Source: Streptomyces flavochromogenes
GTDB taxonomy: Bacteria > Actinomycetota > Actinomycetes > Streptomycetales > Streptomycetaceae
Assembly (NCBI RefSeq): GCF_000717595.1
Contig: NZ_JNZO01000001.1
Span: 434,001-498,000, forward strand
Length of the DNA: 64,000 bases
Direction of reading: 5' to 3'
The position numbers and the translations under genes were made by a program. This document shows positions 51,785-61,003 of the stretch, piece after piece (positions within the stretch are counted from its first letter, which is position 1; the number at the start of each line of letters is the position of its first letter). The notes beneath the pieces were generated by a model that searched no databases, had not been told where the DNA came from, and saw only the letters and a list, made by a program, of their open reading frames with translations.

Positions 51785-53110
51785 TCAGCTACCGACGGTC
51801 TTCGCCGCCTCGTCCCACCTCTTGTTCAGGTCGGCGAAGAAGTCCTCCAAGCTGCCCTTCTCGGCGCCGCGGGCCGTGTCGATCAGCTTCTGGCGGTAGT
51901 CCTGCTTGTTCAGCCCGATCTCCGCTGCGTCGTCGATGTCGTTCACCGCGGCCGTCTTGGCCTCTGAGCGGTCGAAGAAGGTGACATCGTTGTCAACGAA
52001 TTCCTTGAGCGTGGCGGGCATGGGGGCGGACTTGACCGCGGAGACGACGCCCTCCTTCTCGGCGAAGCCCGACTTCTCGGTGAACCAGTCGATCCAGGCC
52101 CGCGCGGCGGTCTTGTTCTTCGAGTGCACGCTGACGGCCTGCTGGTAGTCGGAGACCAGTGCCGCGCAGAACTTCCCGGCCTTCTGGACGGGGAAGGGCA
52201 TGAACCCGATGTCCGCCGGATTCAAGCCGGAGTCCTTCGCCACGCCCTGCATCTGTGTGATCGACCAGGAGCCCAGCATCATCGCGCCGATCTTGCCGTC
52301 GGCCAGCAGCGACTTGGAGTTCTCCCAGTTGGTGGTCGTCGGGTCCTTTTCCGACAGGCCCTGCTCGACGATGTCGTGGAGAAGGCCGTCGATCGTGCGG
52401 AGCTCGCTGCCCTCCTTCCACGGTGAGACCGGTCCTGCCAGCTTGTTGCCCGCCTGCGCGTCACAGCCGACCGAGCCGTTGTTGGCGGTCCACTGCACCA
52501 GCGGCCAGCCGTCCTTGAAGTTGGTGTAGTACGGGGTCGCCCCGGTCTTGGCCTTGACCGCCTTCAGCCCGTCGAGGAACTCCTGCGGCGTCTCAGGCCA
52601 GGCGGTGACGCCGGCCTTCCTCCACAGCGCCTTGTTGTACACGAAGCCGTTGGCGGTACCGAACTGGGCGATGCCGTAGACCTTGCCGTCGACCTCGGTC
52701 TTGTCGCTGAAGCGGTACCTCGACGACAACTCGGCCGTCGTTCCCAGGGGAGCGAAGAACTTCGGGTAGTCGTTCTTGGCCACCGCGCCGGGGATGAAGA
52801 GGACGTCGCCGTACGACTTGGCGCTCATCCGGATCTTCACCTCGCCCTCGTAGTCGGTGATCCCGTCGAAGGACACCTTGACCTTGGGGTAGATCTTGTT
52901 GAAGTCGGCGGCGTACTGCTTCAGCGCGCCGTTCTGCACCAGGTCGGTTCGCTGGGTGAGCACCTTGATCTCGCCCGACACCTCCTTCGGGTCGGCGGGA
53001 GCGGCGGCGGTCTCGCCTGTGGCACCGCCGCCTCCGCCTCCGCACGCCGACACGGTCAGCATCACGGCGGTCAGCAGCGCTCCCGAGAGCGCTGTGGTCT
53101 TCTTCCCCAT
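51785..53110 (-). CDS. Extracellular sugar-binding lipoprotein of ABC importer
   Basis: A 441-residue lipoprotein. The lipobox is LTVSACGG with Cys23 in a short signal peptide, followed by a glycine-rich tether. The type 1 binding-protein fold is seen in EIKVLTQRTDLVQNG, FVYNKALWRKAGVTAWPETP, given as FVYNKALWRKAG and VTAWPETPQEFL, and MMLGSWSITQM. It is the first gene of the importer operon. The operator AACCGGTAAA overlaps the -35 region upstream. Specificity for manno-oligosaccharides is inferred from the flanking beta-mannosidase and mannanases. Confidence 0.92.
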   Translation of the reverse strand: MGKKTTALSGALLTAVMLTVSACGGGGGGATGETAAAPADPKEVSGEIKVLTQRTDLVQNGALKQYAADFNKIYPKVKVSFDGITDYEGEVKIRMSAKSYGDVLFIPGAVAKNDYPKFFAPLGTTAELSSRYRFSDKTEVDGKVYGIAQFGTANGFVYNKALWRKAGVTAWPETPQEFLDGLKAVKAKTGATPYYTNFKDGWPLVQWTANNGSVGCDAQAGNKLAGPVSPWKEGSELRTIDGLLHDIVEQGLSEKDPTTTNWENSKSLLADGKIGAMMLGSWSITQMQGVAKDSGLNPADIGFMPFPVQKAGKFCAALVSDYQQAVSVHSKNKTAARAWIDWFTEKSGFAEKEGVVSAVKSAPMPATLKEFVDNDVTFFDRSEAKTAAVNDIDDAAEIGLNKQDYRQKLIDTARGAEKGSLEDFFADLNKRWDEAAKTVGS

Positions 53111-53159
53111 GGCCCAACTCCTTCAAAGTCACGGCTCAGGTCATCGGTGGGATGACGGC

Positions 53160-53188
53160 ACTATGTCAGCCAGTCGTGAACCGGTAAA
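53160..53188 (-). promoter_or_regulatory. Promoter and LacI-type operator of the sugar importer operon
   Basis: On the minus strand TTTACC (53188-53183) and CATAGT (53165-53160) are separated by 17 bp, a normal -35/-10 pair. The -35 is part of TTTACCGGTTCA, a variant of the TTAACCGGTTAA palindrome, so repressor binding would block the polymerase. Confidence 0.6.
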
Positions 53189-53291
53189 GTGCTGATTTCC
53201 AGCGTGATGCCCAATCGTTACCGGGACCCGCCGATTGTCAAGGTCCGATGACGTCGTATGGCCGTTGCGCTACGCACCGTGCTGGTCGCGC

Positions 53292-53303
53292 TTCACCGGT
53301 TCA
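53292..53303. promoter_or_regulatory. LacI-type operator upstream of beta-mannosidase
   Basis: TTCACCGGTTCA differs at one base from the operator in the importer promoter (TTTACCGGTTCA). It lies 83 bp before the beta-mannosidase start. An imperfect repeat GACAGTTAAG/CTAACTTGTC follows at 53306-53335. Confidence 0.55.
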
Positions 53304-53385
53304 TAGACAGTTAAGTAAATGTACGGCTAACTTGTCGGCCCGTACACGCATCCCGCCCACTGCCAGGCGATTGGAGCCGCACACC

Positions 53386-55785
53386 ATGAAGGTTGTCACC
53401 GAGCTGCACGAAGGGTGGAGCCTGTGCCACGGAGGCGCACTGCTCCCGGCGCAGGTGCCCGGTTGTGTCCATACCGATCTGCTCGCCGCCGGGGCCATAC
53501 CGGACCCGTTCCTGGGGCTGAACGAGACGGAGATCGCCTGGGTCGGGCGCCAGGCGTGGTCGTACGTGACCGACCTCGACGCCGACGACGACGGGCACGA
53601 GCGCTCCGAACTGGTCTTCGAGGGCCTGGACACCGCTGCCGAGGTCCTGCTCGCCGGCGCATCCCTCGGTACGGCCCGGAACATGCACCGCATCCACCGC
53701 TTCGACGTCACGGGCCGGTCGGGGCCGCTGGAAGTGCGCTTCGACTCGGCGTACGACGAAGCCGAGCGGGTCCGCGCGCTCACCGGCGACCGGCCCAACG
53801 TCTACCCCGAACCGTTCCAGTACATCCGCAAGATGGCCTGCTCCTTCGGCTGGGACTGGGGCCCGACCGTGGTGACGGCCGGCATGTGGCGGCCGGTGCG
53901 GATCGAGCGCTGGTCGACCGCCCGGCTCGCTGAGGTCCGCCCGCTCGTCACCGTGGACGACACGACCGGGCACCTCGAACTGCGGATCCGTGCCGCCCGC
54001 ACCGAAAGCGGCACGGACCGCCCCCTCACACTGCGCGCCACGGTGGCCGGGGTGGTCGGCGAGACCTCCTTCGAGGGCACGGAGACCGTCCTCCGCCTCG
54101 AGGTGCCCGAGCCGGAGCTGTGGTGGCCGCGCGGATACGGCTCCCAGCCGCTGTACGGGCTCGACGTGGAGCTCCTGGACGAGGACGGCGCACCGCTCGA
54201 CTCCTGGTCGCGGCGGATCGGCTTCCGCGACGTCACCGTCGACCGCTCCGCCGACGCGCACGGCACCGGCTTCACCTTCGTCGTCAACGGCGTGCGGATC
54301 TTCGCGCGCGGGGTCAACTGGATCCCGGACGACGTGCTCCCCTCCCGGGTCACGCCCGAGCGCTACCGCGCCCGCCTGACCCAGGCCGCCGCAGCCAACA
54401 TCGACCTGGTCCGCATCTGGGGTGGCGGGATCTACGAGGACGACGCCTTCTACGACGTCTGCGACGAGCTGGGACTGATGGTCTGGCAGGACTTCCTCTT
54501 CGCCTGCGCCGCCTACCCCGAGGAGCAGCCGCTGCGCGGAGAGGTGGAGGCAGAGGCGCGTGACAACGTTGTCCGGCTGATGTCCCACGCCAGCCTCGTC
54601 CTGTGGAACGGCAACAACGAGAACCTCTGGGGCTTCCGCGACTGGGACTGGGAGGCCCCCCTCGCCGGCGACTCCTGGGGCGAGGGCTACTACCTCGGGA
54701 TCCTGCCCCGGATCGTCGCCGAACTCGACCCGACCCGCCCCTACACGGCCGGGAGCCCCTGGTCCGGCTCCTGGGACCACCACCCCAACGACCCCAGGCA
54801 CGGCACCCACCACTCGTGGGAGGTCTGGAACCGGCAGGACTACGCCGAGTACCGGACCGACGTCCCCCGCTTCTGCGCCGAGTTCGGCTGGCAGGCCCCG
54901 CCCGCGATCAGTACCCTGCGGCGAGCCCTGCCCGGCGAGGACCTCTCCCCGGACTCCCCCGGCATGATGCACCACCAGAAGGCCGAGGACGGCAACGGCA
55001 AACTGAACCGCGGCATCGAGCGCCACTTCGGGCTCCCCCAGGACGACTTCGACCGCTGGCACTACCTCGCCCAGGTCGTCCAGGCCCGCGCCGTCGCCGC
55101 CGGCATCGAGCACTGGCGCTCCCACTGGCCGGTCTGCGCGGGCACGGTCGTCTGGCAGCTCAACGACTGCTGGCCGGTGAGTTCCTGGGCCGCGATCGAC
55201 GGCGACGGACGCCTCAAGCCGCTCTACCACGAGCTGCGCCGGGTCTACGCCGACCGCCTCCTCAGCCTGGTGCCCGCCGAGGAGGGGCCGATGCTCGCCC
55301 TCGACAACCAGTCCGGCACCACCTGGCGCACAACGGTCCTCCTGCGCCGCCTCGCCGCCGACGGCACCGTGCTGAAGGAGGCCTCGCTCGACCTGGAGGC
55401 CGCCGCCCGGACCGTGCTGCGGATGGTGATCCCGGCCTCACTGCTGCCCGAGGCCGACTCCGGCAAGGAGCTCCTCGTCGCCGACGCGGACGGTCTGCGG
55501 GCGGTCCATCTGCCGGTGTTCGACAGGGCGTTCGCCTACCCGGCGCCCTCGTACGACATACGGATCGAGCCGGCCGGGGACGGCGACTCGGTCGTGACCG
55601 TCACCGCCCGCACCCTCGTGCGGGACCTCCTGCTCCAGGCCGACCGGCTGACCCCCGCGGCGAGCGCCGACCACGGCCTGGTCACCTTGCTGCCGGGCGA
55701 GGAGGTCCGCATCGCGGTCCGCGGCTGGGCAGGCGGCGACCCGGAGTCCGTACGGGCCGCCCTGTTCAGCATAGGAGCGGCGTGA
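53386..55785 (+). CDS. GH2 beta-mannosidase
   Basis: A 799-residue cytoplasmic glycosidase that releases mannose from manno-oligosaccharides. No signal peptide is seen. The N-terminal sugar-binding jelly roll (WSLCHGGALLPAQVPGCVHT), beta-sandwich and TIM barrel follow the GH2 beta-mannosidase order: FGWDWGPTVVTAGMW (about 160), FARGVNWIPDD, VRIWGGGIYEDDAFYD (about 345), acid/base Glu in WNGNNENLWGF and nucleophile Glu in FCAEFGWQAPP. ATG 53386 is chosen over longer frames because GGAG precedes it and homologous sequence begins there. Its stop overlaps the LacI 2 GTG by 4 bp, so enzyme and repressor are translated together. Confidence 0.93.
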   Translation: MKVVTELHEGWSLCHGGALLPAQVPGCVHTDLLAAGAIPDPFLGLNETEIAWVGRQAWSYVTDLDADDDGHERSELVFEGLDTAAEVLLAGASLGTARNMHRIHRFDVTGRSGPLEVRFDSAYDEAERVRALTGDRPNVYPEPFQYIRKMACSFGWDWGPTVVTAGMWRPVRIERWSTARLAEVRPLVTVDDTTGHLELRIRAARTESGTDRPLTLRATVAGVVGETSFEGTETVLRLEVPEPELWWPRGYGSQPLYGLDVELLDEDGAPLDSWSRRIGFRDVTVDRSADAHGTGFTFVVNGVRIFARGVNWIPDDVLPSRVTPERYRARLTQAAAANIDLVRIWGGGIYEDDAFYDVCDELGLMVWQDFLFACAAYPEEQPLRGEVEAEARDNVVRLMSHASLVLWNGNNENLWGFRDWDWEAPLAGDSWGEGYYLGILPRIVAELDPTRPYTAGSPWSGSWDHHPNDPRHGTHHSWEVWNRQDYAEYRTDVPRFCAEFGWQAPPAISTLRRALPGEDLSPDSPGMMHHQKAEDGNGKLNRGIERHFGLPQDDFDRWHYLAQVVQARAVAAGIEHWRSHWPVCAGTVVWQLNDCWPVSSWAAIDGDGRLKPLYHELRRVYADRLLSLVPAEEGPMLALDNQSGTTWRTTVLLRRLAADGTVLKEASLDLEAAARTVLRMVIPASLLPEADSGKELLVADADGLRAVHLPVFDRAFAYPAPSYDIRIEPAGDGDSVVTVTARTLVRDLLLQADRLTPAASADHGLVTLLPGEEVRIAVRGWAGGDPESVRAALFSIGAA

Positions 55786-56828
55786 GCGCTCCAGCCTCTC
55801 CCATCCCCGGCCGGCGTGTCACGATCAACGACGTGGCCGCCCTGGCGGGGGTATCCAAAGGTGCGGTGTCCATCGCCTTCAACAACCGGCCGGGGGTGTC
55901 CCCGACGACCCGGGAGCGCATCTTCACGGCGGCCCGGGAGCTCGGCTGGAGCCCGAACCAGACCGCACGCAACCTCTCCGGCCGACGGACGGGGATCGTC
56001 GGCCTGGCACTCTGCCGGCCGGCCCGCCTCCTCGGGCTCGAACCCTTCTACATGGAGTTCATCTCCGGCATCGAGGACGTCCTCGCCGAACGGTCCTGCT
56101 CCCTCCTCCTCCGACTCGTGCGCGACCTGGAGGAGGAGTGCGCGCTGTACGAGGAGTGGTGGCGCAGCCGGACGGTCGGCGGGGCGATCCTGGTGGACTT
56201 CCACCGGGACGACCCGCGGATCCGCCGGCTACGGGCGCTCGGCATGCCCGTGGTGGCCGTCGGACATCCGTCCCTGACCGGCGGGTTCCCCTCGGTCTGG
56301 ACGGACGACGCCTCGGCGGCGGCGGAAGCCGTGCGGTATCTGGCGGCGCTCGGGCACCGGCGGATCGCCCGCGTCGGCGGTCCCGCCGGCCTCGGCCACA
56401 GCGGCATCCGCGCCGCTGCTTTCGAGGCGACCATGGCCGAGCTGGGCCTCGATGGCCGGCGGCAGGTGGCGACCGGCTTCGTCGGGGAGGAGGGGGCACG
56501 CGCGACGCGCAGTCTTCTGACGGCCCCTGAACGTCCGACGGCCATCGTGTACGACAACGACATCATGGCCGTCGCCGGAGCGGCGGTGGCGGCCGAGATG
56601 GGGCTCGCTGTCCCTGATGACCTCTCGCTGCTCGCCTGGGACGACTCCCAGCTGTGCCGCCTGACCCATCCGCCGCTGTCGGCGATGAGCCACGATGTGC
56701 ACCAGTTCGGCGAGCAGGTAGCCCGAACCTTGTTCGGAGTCATCGAGGGAACACACACGGGCCCCAACCAGGTGCCCACTCCCTCTCTGACGCCGCGTGG
56801 CTCGACGGGGCCGCCTCGGCGGACGTAG
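55782..56828 (+). CDS. LacI family transcriptional regulator (LacI 2)
   Basis: A 348-residue repressor. HTH: VTINDVAALAGVSKGAVSIA followed by FNNRPGVSPTTRERI and hinge ARNLSGRRTGIVGL. The effector domain contains GLEPFYMEFISGIEDVL, AIVYDNDIMAVAGAA and WDDSQLCRLTHPPLSAM. GTG 55782 overlaps the beta-mannosidase stop (GTGA) and has AGGAG upstream. It resembles LacI 1 along its whole length. With two paralogous repressors and two operator types in the island, a split of targets or cross-regulation is likely. Confidence 0.93.
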   Translation: MSAPASPIPGRRVTINDVAALAGVSKGAVSIAFNNRPGVSPTTRERIFTAARELGWSPNQTARNLSGRRTGIVGLALCRPARLLGLEPFYMEFISGIEDVLAERSCSLLLRLVRDLEEECALYEEWWRSRTVGGAILVDFHRDDPRIRRLRALGMPVVAVGHPSLTGGFPSVWTDDASAAAEAVRYLAALGHRRIARVGGPAGLGHSGIRAAAFEATMAELGLDGRRQVATGFVGEEGARATRSLLTAPERPTAIVYDNDIMAVAGAAVAAEMGLAVPDDLSLLAWDDSQLCRLTHPPLSAMSHDVHQFGEQVARTLFGVIEGTHTGPNQVPTPSLTPRGSTGPPRRT

Positions 56829-56833
56829 GCCAG

Positions 56834-56884
56834 CGCACGGCGTCGAGGGGCTGCCTCCGGGAGGCAGCCCCTCGACGCCGTGCG
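56834..56884. terminator. Perfect 25-bp stem terminator between LacI 2 and mannanase 2
   Basis: Arms 56834-56858 and 56860-56884 pair perfectly around a single base, only 5 bp after the LacI 2 stop. The convergent mannanase 2 gene ends 120 bp further on. Confidence 0.85.
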
Positions 56885-57004
56885 TCGTCCCGGTGGGGAC
56901 GGTGGAAACGGACGAGGAGCGGGCTCATGGGCAGGGACGTGCCCACAGAACCCGCTCCTCTCGCACCCGGCGCGGCGGGGACGGTACGGGGGTCGGTACG
57001 GGGG

Positions 57005-58312
57005 TCAGCTCTTGGCGCAGGGAAGGCCGTCGAGGCTGAAGGAGGCGGGCACCGCACCGGGACCCGCGACGTTGACGCCGAAGCTCACGGCCCCGCCGGC
57101 CGGGACGGACTCGGACCAGGACTCACTGGTGGCACGTACCTGCCGGCCGGTCTGGGTGACGGACGCGTTCCAGGCGGAGTTCACCGTGGTACCGGACGGG
57201 AGGTCGAAGTCGAGCTTCCACCCCTTGAGGGGCTGTTCGCCGGTGTTGCGGACGGTGATGTCGGCGTTGAAGCCGGTGCCCCAGTCGTCCAGGCGGTAGG
57301 CGATGGAACAGCCGCGCCGGTACACGCCGGCCTCCTTCGAGGTCTGGCGGATGCCGTCGCGGCCGTGGAAGAGGCGCTCGCCCCAGGAGCTGAGCCGGCT
57401 CGCGTCGAAGCCGGTGGCGAGGTCGAGGTACTCGACGCCGCCGCCGTTGCCGCTCCAGGACCAGCCCAGGTAGCCGAGGTCCAGTCGGCGGGCGGTGGCC
57501 ATGATGGCGTCCTCGTCGGGGTCACCGTCGGAATGGTCGTCACCGAACTCGCCGACCACGACGGGAAGCCCGCGGTCGACGAAGCTTCCGAGGTAGTCCT
57601 CGACCTCGGCGGCGGTGTCGTACACGCCGTACATGTGGATCGAGAAGACGGTGTTGCGGTCCGGGTCGGACGCGAAGACAGCGGGGGCGTTCTCGCGCAT
57701 CGTGCCTGACCAGTCCTGCCCCCAGTTGGGCGCGTCGACCATCAGCGTGTGGTCGAAGCCGGCCGTGCGCATCCGTCCGATGGCGTCCCTGGTGTCCTGC
57801 GTCCAGGCGGTGTAGCCGGCGTTGCCGTGGGGCTCGTTGCCGAGGTTGACGATGACGTACTTCTCCTGCCCCTTGAGGGCGCTCGCCACCTCCAGCCAGT
57901 AGTCGACGGCCTCGGAGAGAGAGGCCGCACCGCCCTGCTCGCCGTATCCGGTGGTGTCGTGAGCCTCCAGGACGCAGACGAGCCGGTTGACCTTGCACTG
58001 CGCGACGACGTCCGCGACATCGGCGGCGTCGTTCTTCGTCCAGCGGGTGCCGGTGGAGAGCACCACCCGCACGGAGTTGGCGCCGAGGGCCTTGATGTCG
58101 GCGAGGGACTGCCCGGTGCGGCCGGAGTACCAGGTGTGGGCGTGGTTCACGCCGCGCAGGACGAAGTCCTTGCCGGTGGCGTCGACGAGGCGTCCGTCCA
58201 CGACGCGGAAGCCGTCGGACCGCCCGGCGGCCTGGGCGGTGACGGGAACCGAGGTGATCGTGGCTGCGAGGGCGAGCAGCGTAGCTGCCGAGAGGACCCG
58301 TGTCCTGTTCAT
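57005..58312 (-). CDS. Secreted GH5 endo-beta-1,4-mannanase with CBM2
   Basis: A 435-residue secreted mannanase, paralogous to mannanase 1. Signal peptide 1-28 (AQAAG). GH5 domain about 30-325: VLRGVNHAHTWYSG, IVNLGNEPHGN with acid/base Glu, MVDAPNWGQDW, IHMYGVYD and VVGEFGDDHSDG with nucleophile Glu. A CBM2 domain follows from about 330 (CSIAYRLDDWGTGFNADITV to the final LPCAK), joined almost without a linker. ATG 58312 gives the only full signal peptide. A clear promoter with adjoining LacI-type operator lies upstream. The different binding module from mannanase 1 suggests different targeting on plant cell walls. Confidence 0.93.
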   Translation of the reverse strand: MNRTRVLSAATLLALAATITSVPVTAQAAGRSDGFRVVDGRLVDATGKDFVLRGVNHAHTWYSGRTGQSLADIKALGANSVRVVLSTGTRWTKNDAADVADVVAQCKVNRLVCVLEAHDTTGYGEQGGAASLSEAVDYWLEVASALKGQEKYVIVNLGNEPHGNAGYTAWTQDTRDAIGRMRTAGFDHTLMVDAPNWGQDWSGTMRENAPAVFASDPDRNTVFSIHMYGVYDTAAEVEDYLGSFVDRGLPVVVGEFGDDHSDGDPDEDAIMATARRLDLGYLGWSWSGNGGGVEYLDLATGFDASRLSSWGERLFHGRDGIRQTSKEAGVYRRGCSIAYRLDDWGTGFNADITVRNTGEQPLKGWKLDFDLPSGTTVNSAWNASVTQTGRQVRATSESWSESVPAGGAVSFGVNVAGPGAVPASFSLDGLPCAKS

Positions 58313-58449
58313 GTGGTGCTCCCAACTCGGTGCCGCGCCCGCCCCGGAAAAGGGCGGGGAACGACCGTGCCTGACATGGAGTGAGATCGCGGCTGTCCGG
58401 GGCTGGTCGCCCCTGCGGGCCCACAGGTGGTGGGCGAATCGCCGCCGGA

Positions 58450-58492
58450 CCCCACTGCCCGGTGGTACTGCGGCTCGGTCCGGGCAGTGGGG
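58450..58492. terminator. Hairpin between the mannose-6-phosphate isomerase gene and mannanase 2
   Basis: CCCCACTGCCCGG (58450-58462) and CCGGGCAGTGGGG (58480-58492) are perfect inverted repeats with a 17-nt loop. It lies downstream of the mannanase 2 promoter, so it falls in the mannanase 5' leader and could attenuate it, or terminate read-through from the isomerase gene. Confidence 0.5.
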
Positions 58493-58569
58493 ATTAACCG
58501 CAGGTGCGGTTCAGGTCATCGCCTTCGTAGACCGGCGAGTTCTCCTGCCGATTCCTGGCGGCCGAGTTG

Positions 58570-58620
58570 AGGCTAGAGGTCGTCATGGTTGATGACAACA
58601 GCCGGAACATAACCGGTTAA
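58570..58620 (-). promoter_or_regulatory. Promoter and LacI-type operator of mannanase 2
   Basis: On the minus strand TTGTCA (58598-58593), a 17-bp spacer and TAGCCT (58575-58570) form a good vegetative promoter. TTAACCGGTTAT (58620-58609) lies 10 bp upstream of the -35. The leader is about 250 nt long. Confidence 0.65.
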
Positions 58621-58656
58621 GTTTAGTTGGGAGTTTTAGCGACACGCTGCCGTTCA

Positions 58657-59841
58657 TCAGCGGAATCCAGCAGTGCCCGTCGTGGCACGGAAGGCCGTGC
58701 CGGCTCCCCCCAGGACGGCCTCGGCGCCCGCCGACACGTACACGGCCTGACCGGGGCCGATGCTGATGCTCTCCCCCGCCAGGGAAACGGTCATGCTGCC
58801 ACGGACGCAGAGAAGGATCTGCGGTGCGTCCAGCCTCGCGCGTCGTCGTTCACCGGCGTGCAGGCGGCACCGCGACAGGCGGAAATCGTCCACCGGTGCC
58901 GGATACACCTCCTCTCCACCCTCCTCCCTCGGGGTCAGGACGCGGGCCGGGGGCGCGTCGAAGCGGACGACACGGGCCAGTTCCTCCGTGTCCACGTGCT
59001 TGGAGGTCAGTCCGCACCGCAGGACATTGTCGGAGCTCGCCATGATCTCCACCCCGAGCCCGGAGAGATACGCATGCGGGACTCCGGCCCCGAGGAACAG
59101 TGCCTCGCCAGGGCTCAGCTCCACGTATCGGAGCATCAGAGCGGACAGAAGTCCCGGGTCGCCGGGATGGGTCCTGGCAATGCGGGCATACGCAGCGAGG
59201 CGAGCCTCCGTGGTCCCTGCCGCCGCGGCTGCCAGCGCTTGGGCGACGGCATCGAGCAGGCCCGCGGGCGGCCGGAGGAAGGCCCGGAAGACCTCCGCAA
59301 GCGCCTGCCTCTCGGGAACGACGCGCAGGGTCTCGGCGTACGGCTGCAGCGCGTGCACTTCCAGGGAGTCGAACAGGTCGGCGGTGTGCGACGGGTTCCG
59401 GAAGCCGCACAGCCCCCGGAACTGGGTGAGGGCGACGATCATCTCGGGCTTGTGCTGGTCGTCGCGGTAGTTGCGGTGGGGTGCGTCCAGGGGCACACCG
59501 AGTGCGTTCTCCCGCGCGAATCCGGCCTGGGCCTGGGCGAGGTCCGGATGCACCTGCACCGAGAGCGGCGTATCGGCCGCCAGAAGCTTGAGCAGGAACG
59601 GGAGCCGGGACCCGAACCGGCGCACGGTGACCGCCCCGAGCTCGCCCTCCGGATCCCCGGACACGACCCGGTCCAGCGGCACCACCGCATCCCCCCGGGA
59701 CACCCTGGAAGGCGCCGCTGGATGGGCACCCATCCAGAGCTCGGCCTGGGGGGCTCCGGTGGGCGGCACACCCATGAGCTCCGGCAGCAGGGTGCGCGAG
59801 CCCCAGTCGTAGGTCTGAACAGTGTTGAGGAGGAGATCCAT
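58657..59841 (-). CDS. manA: Mannose-6-phosphate isomerase, class I
   Basis: Interconverts mannose 6-phosphate and fructose 6-phosphate, linking mannose to glycolysis and GDP-mannose. The 394-residue protein shows the type I features: YDWGSRTLLPELMG, AELWMGAHPAAPS, LLKLLAADTPLSVQVHPD with zinc-binding Gln and His, KPEMIVAL, and the YVELSPGEALFLGAGVPHAY motif with cupin zinc ligands. ATG 59841 is chosen because AGGA sits 7 nt upstream; an ATG two codons earlier (59847) lies too close to that site. It lies 131 bp downstream of the ROK kinase on the same strand, so the two steps kinase and isomerase follow each other. The symbol follows E. coli usage. Confidence 0.9.
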   Translation of the reverse strand: MDLLLNTVQTYDWGSRTLLPELMGVPPTGAPQAELWMGAHPAAPSRVSRGDAVVPLDRVVSGDPEGELGAVTVRRFGSRLPFLLKLLAADTPLSVQVHPDLAQAQAGFARENALGVPLDAPHRNYRDDQHKPEMIVALTQFRGLCGFRNPSHTADLFDSLEVHALQPYAETLRVVPERQALAEVFRAFLRPPAGLLDAVAQALAAAAAGTTEARLAAYARIARTHPGDPGLLSALMLRYVELSPGEALFLGAGVPHAYLSGLGVEIMASSDNVLRCGLTSKHVDTEELARVVRFDAPPARVLTPREEGGEEVYPAPVDDFRLSRCRLHAGERRRARLDAPQILLCVRGSMTVSLAGESISIGPGQAVYVSAGAEAVLGGAGTAFRATTGTAGFR

Positions 59842-59972
59842 GCTCATTTCCTGGAGTGCGTAACAGGTGGGGGCAGAGCGGGGACGCCGCAGGGCCCTCG
59901 AAAGGCGCTCGGCGTCCGAGCTCACGGGTGCATTTGAGAGGGTTCGACCCGTATCCGGTGGAGGCCCTCGCG

Positions 59973-60947
59973 TCAGGTGGTCATCGGCCCGGTCGCGCCC
60001 GCGCCGGCCCGGTACAGTCCGGAGGCTGCGACGCCGGCGGCAGCTGCGCCGATCAACCCTGCGTCGAGAGCCAGTCCGGCGGGCACGACCGGAAGGTCGC
60101 GCGTGAAATCCAGGACGGCGAACGACTTCAGGTGGTGCCGCAGCGGCCCGAACAGCACGTCGCCCGCCTGGGAGACGCCGCCTCCGACGACGACCAGGTC
60201 GAGTTCGACGAGCGCGGCGGTGGCCGCGATGGCTGCGGCCAGGGCTCGGCCCGCCCGGTCGAACGCGGCGAGCGCCCTCGCATCGCCCGCACGGGCCGAC
60301 GACTCGACCTCGCGGGCCGTGGCGGGAAGGCCGGCCGGGGGTGTCCAGCCCGATTCCAGCGCATGGGCCGCGATCGCCGTACCGCTGGCGTACCGCTCGA
60401 CGCACCCCCGAGCGCCGCACGGGCACACCGGACCGTTCTGGTCCACGGTGATGTGCCCGATGTGACCGGCGTTCCCCGTCGTCCCGGAATGGACGGAACC
60501 GCCCAGGATCAGGCCGCCGCCGACCCCGGTCGACACGACCATGCACAGGGCATTCGCCGCGCCCTTCGCCGCGCCGATCCAGTGTTCCGCCGCCGCCATC
60601 GCGACCGCGTCACCGACAAGCACCGGCTCAACGCCGTCAGGGACGGCGGGATGGCTCCGCACCTGCTCCACCAGGGGGAAAGAACGCCAGGCCGGAATGT
60701 TCACCGGGCTCACCGTGCCCGCGAAGGTGTCCACGGGCCCGGCGCTCCCGATCCCCAGGCACGACAGCGCGCCCCACTCGGGGCAGGCTGCCAGCTCGTT
60801 CACGACCGCGGTCACCACGGCCATCATCGCCTGGGCGGACTCGCGCGCGGGCGTCGGCCGCTGCACCCTCACCACGACACGCCCCTCGGCGTCGATCAGC
60901 GCCCCGGCGATCTTCGTGCCACCGATGTCCAGCGCTCCGTACACCAT
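59973..60947 (-). CDS. ROK family sugar kinase
   Basis: A 324-residue cytoplasmic kinase that phosphorylates a hexose at C6. ATP-binding YGALDIGGTKIAG opens the protein; the ROK zinc motif is CPCGARGCVE (about 182-191), preceded by GHITVDQNGP; STGVGGGLI and VVVGGGVSQ mark the C-terminal lobe. ATG 60947 has GGAGAGG upstream; the longer frame has no such site and runs through the operator. The position before the mannose-6-phosphate isomerase gene suggests that mannose (or mannose plus glucose/fructose) is the substrate. Both operator types found in the island lie upstream. Confidence 0.88.
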   Translation of the reverse strand: MVYGALDIGGTKIAGALIDAEGRVVVRVQRPTPARESAQAMMAVVTAVVNELAACPEWGALSCLGIGSAGPVDTFAGTVSPVNIPAWRSFPLVEQVRSHPAVPDGVEPVLVGDAVAMAAAEHWIGAAKGAANALCMVVSTGVGGGLILGGSVHSGTTGNAGHIGHITVDQNGPVCPCGARGCVERYASGTAIAAHALESGWTPPAGLPATAREVESSARAGDARALAAFDRAGRALAAAIAATAALVELDLVVVGGGVSQAGDVLFGPLRHHLKSFAVLDFTRDLPVVPAGLALDAGLIGAAAAGVAASGLYRAGAGATGPMTT

Positions 60948-61003
60948 CCGTCCAACCTCTCCAGAACTGTCAGAACTGTGCGAGGCACCACTCTGCCGAG
61001 CGA

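Noticed and set aside
54561..54574. TGACAACGTTGTCC inside the beta-mannosidase coding region as an operator
   Set aside because: It encodes the in-frame residues DNVV in a conserved part of the enzyme, far from any promoter. The match to the operator is probably forced by the protein sequence, although an internal roadblock cannot be fully excluded.
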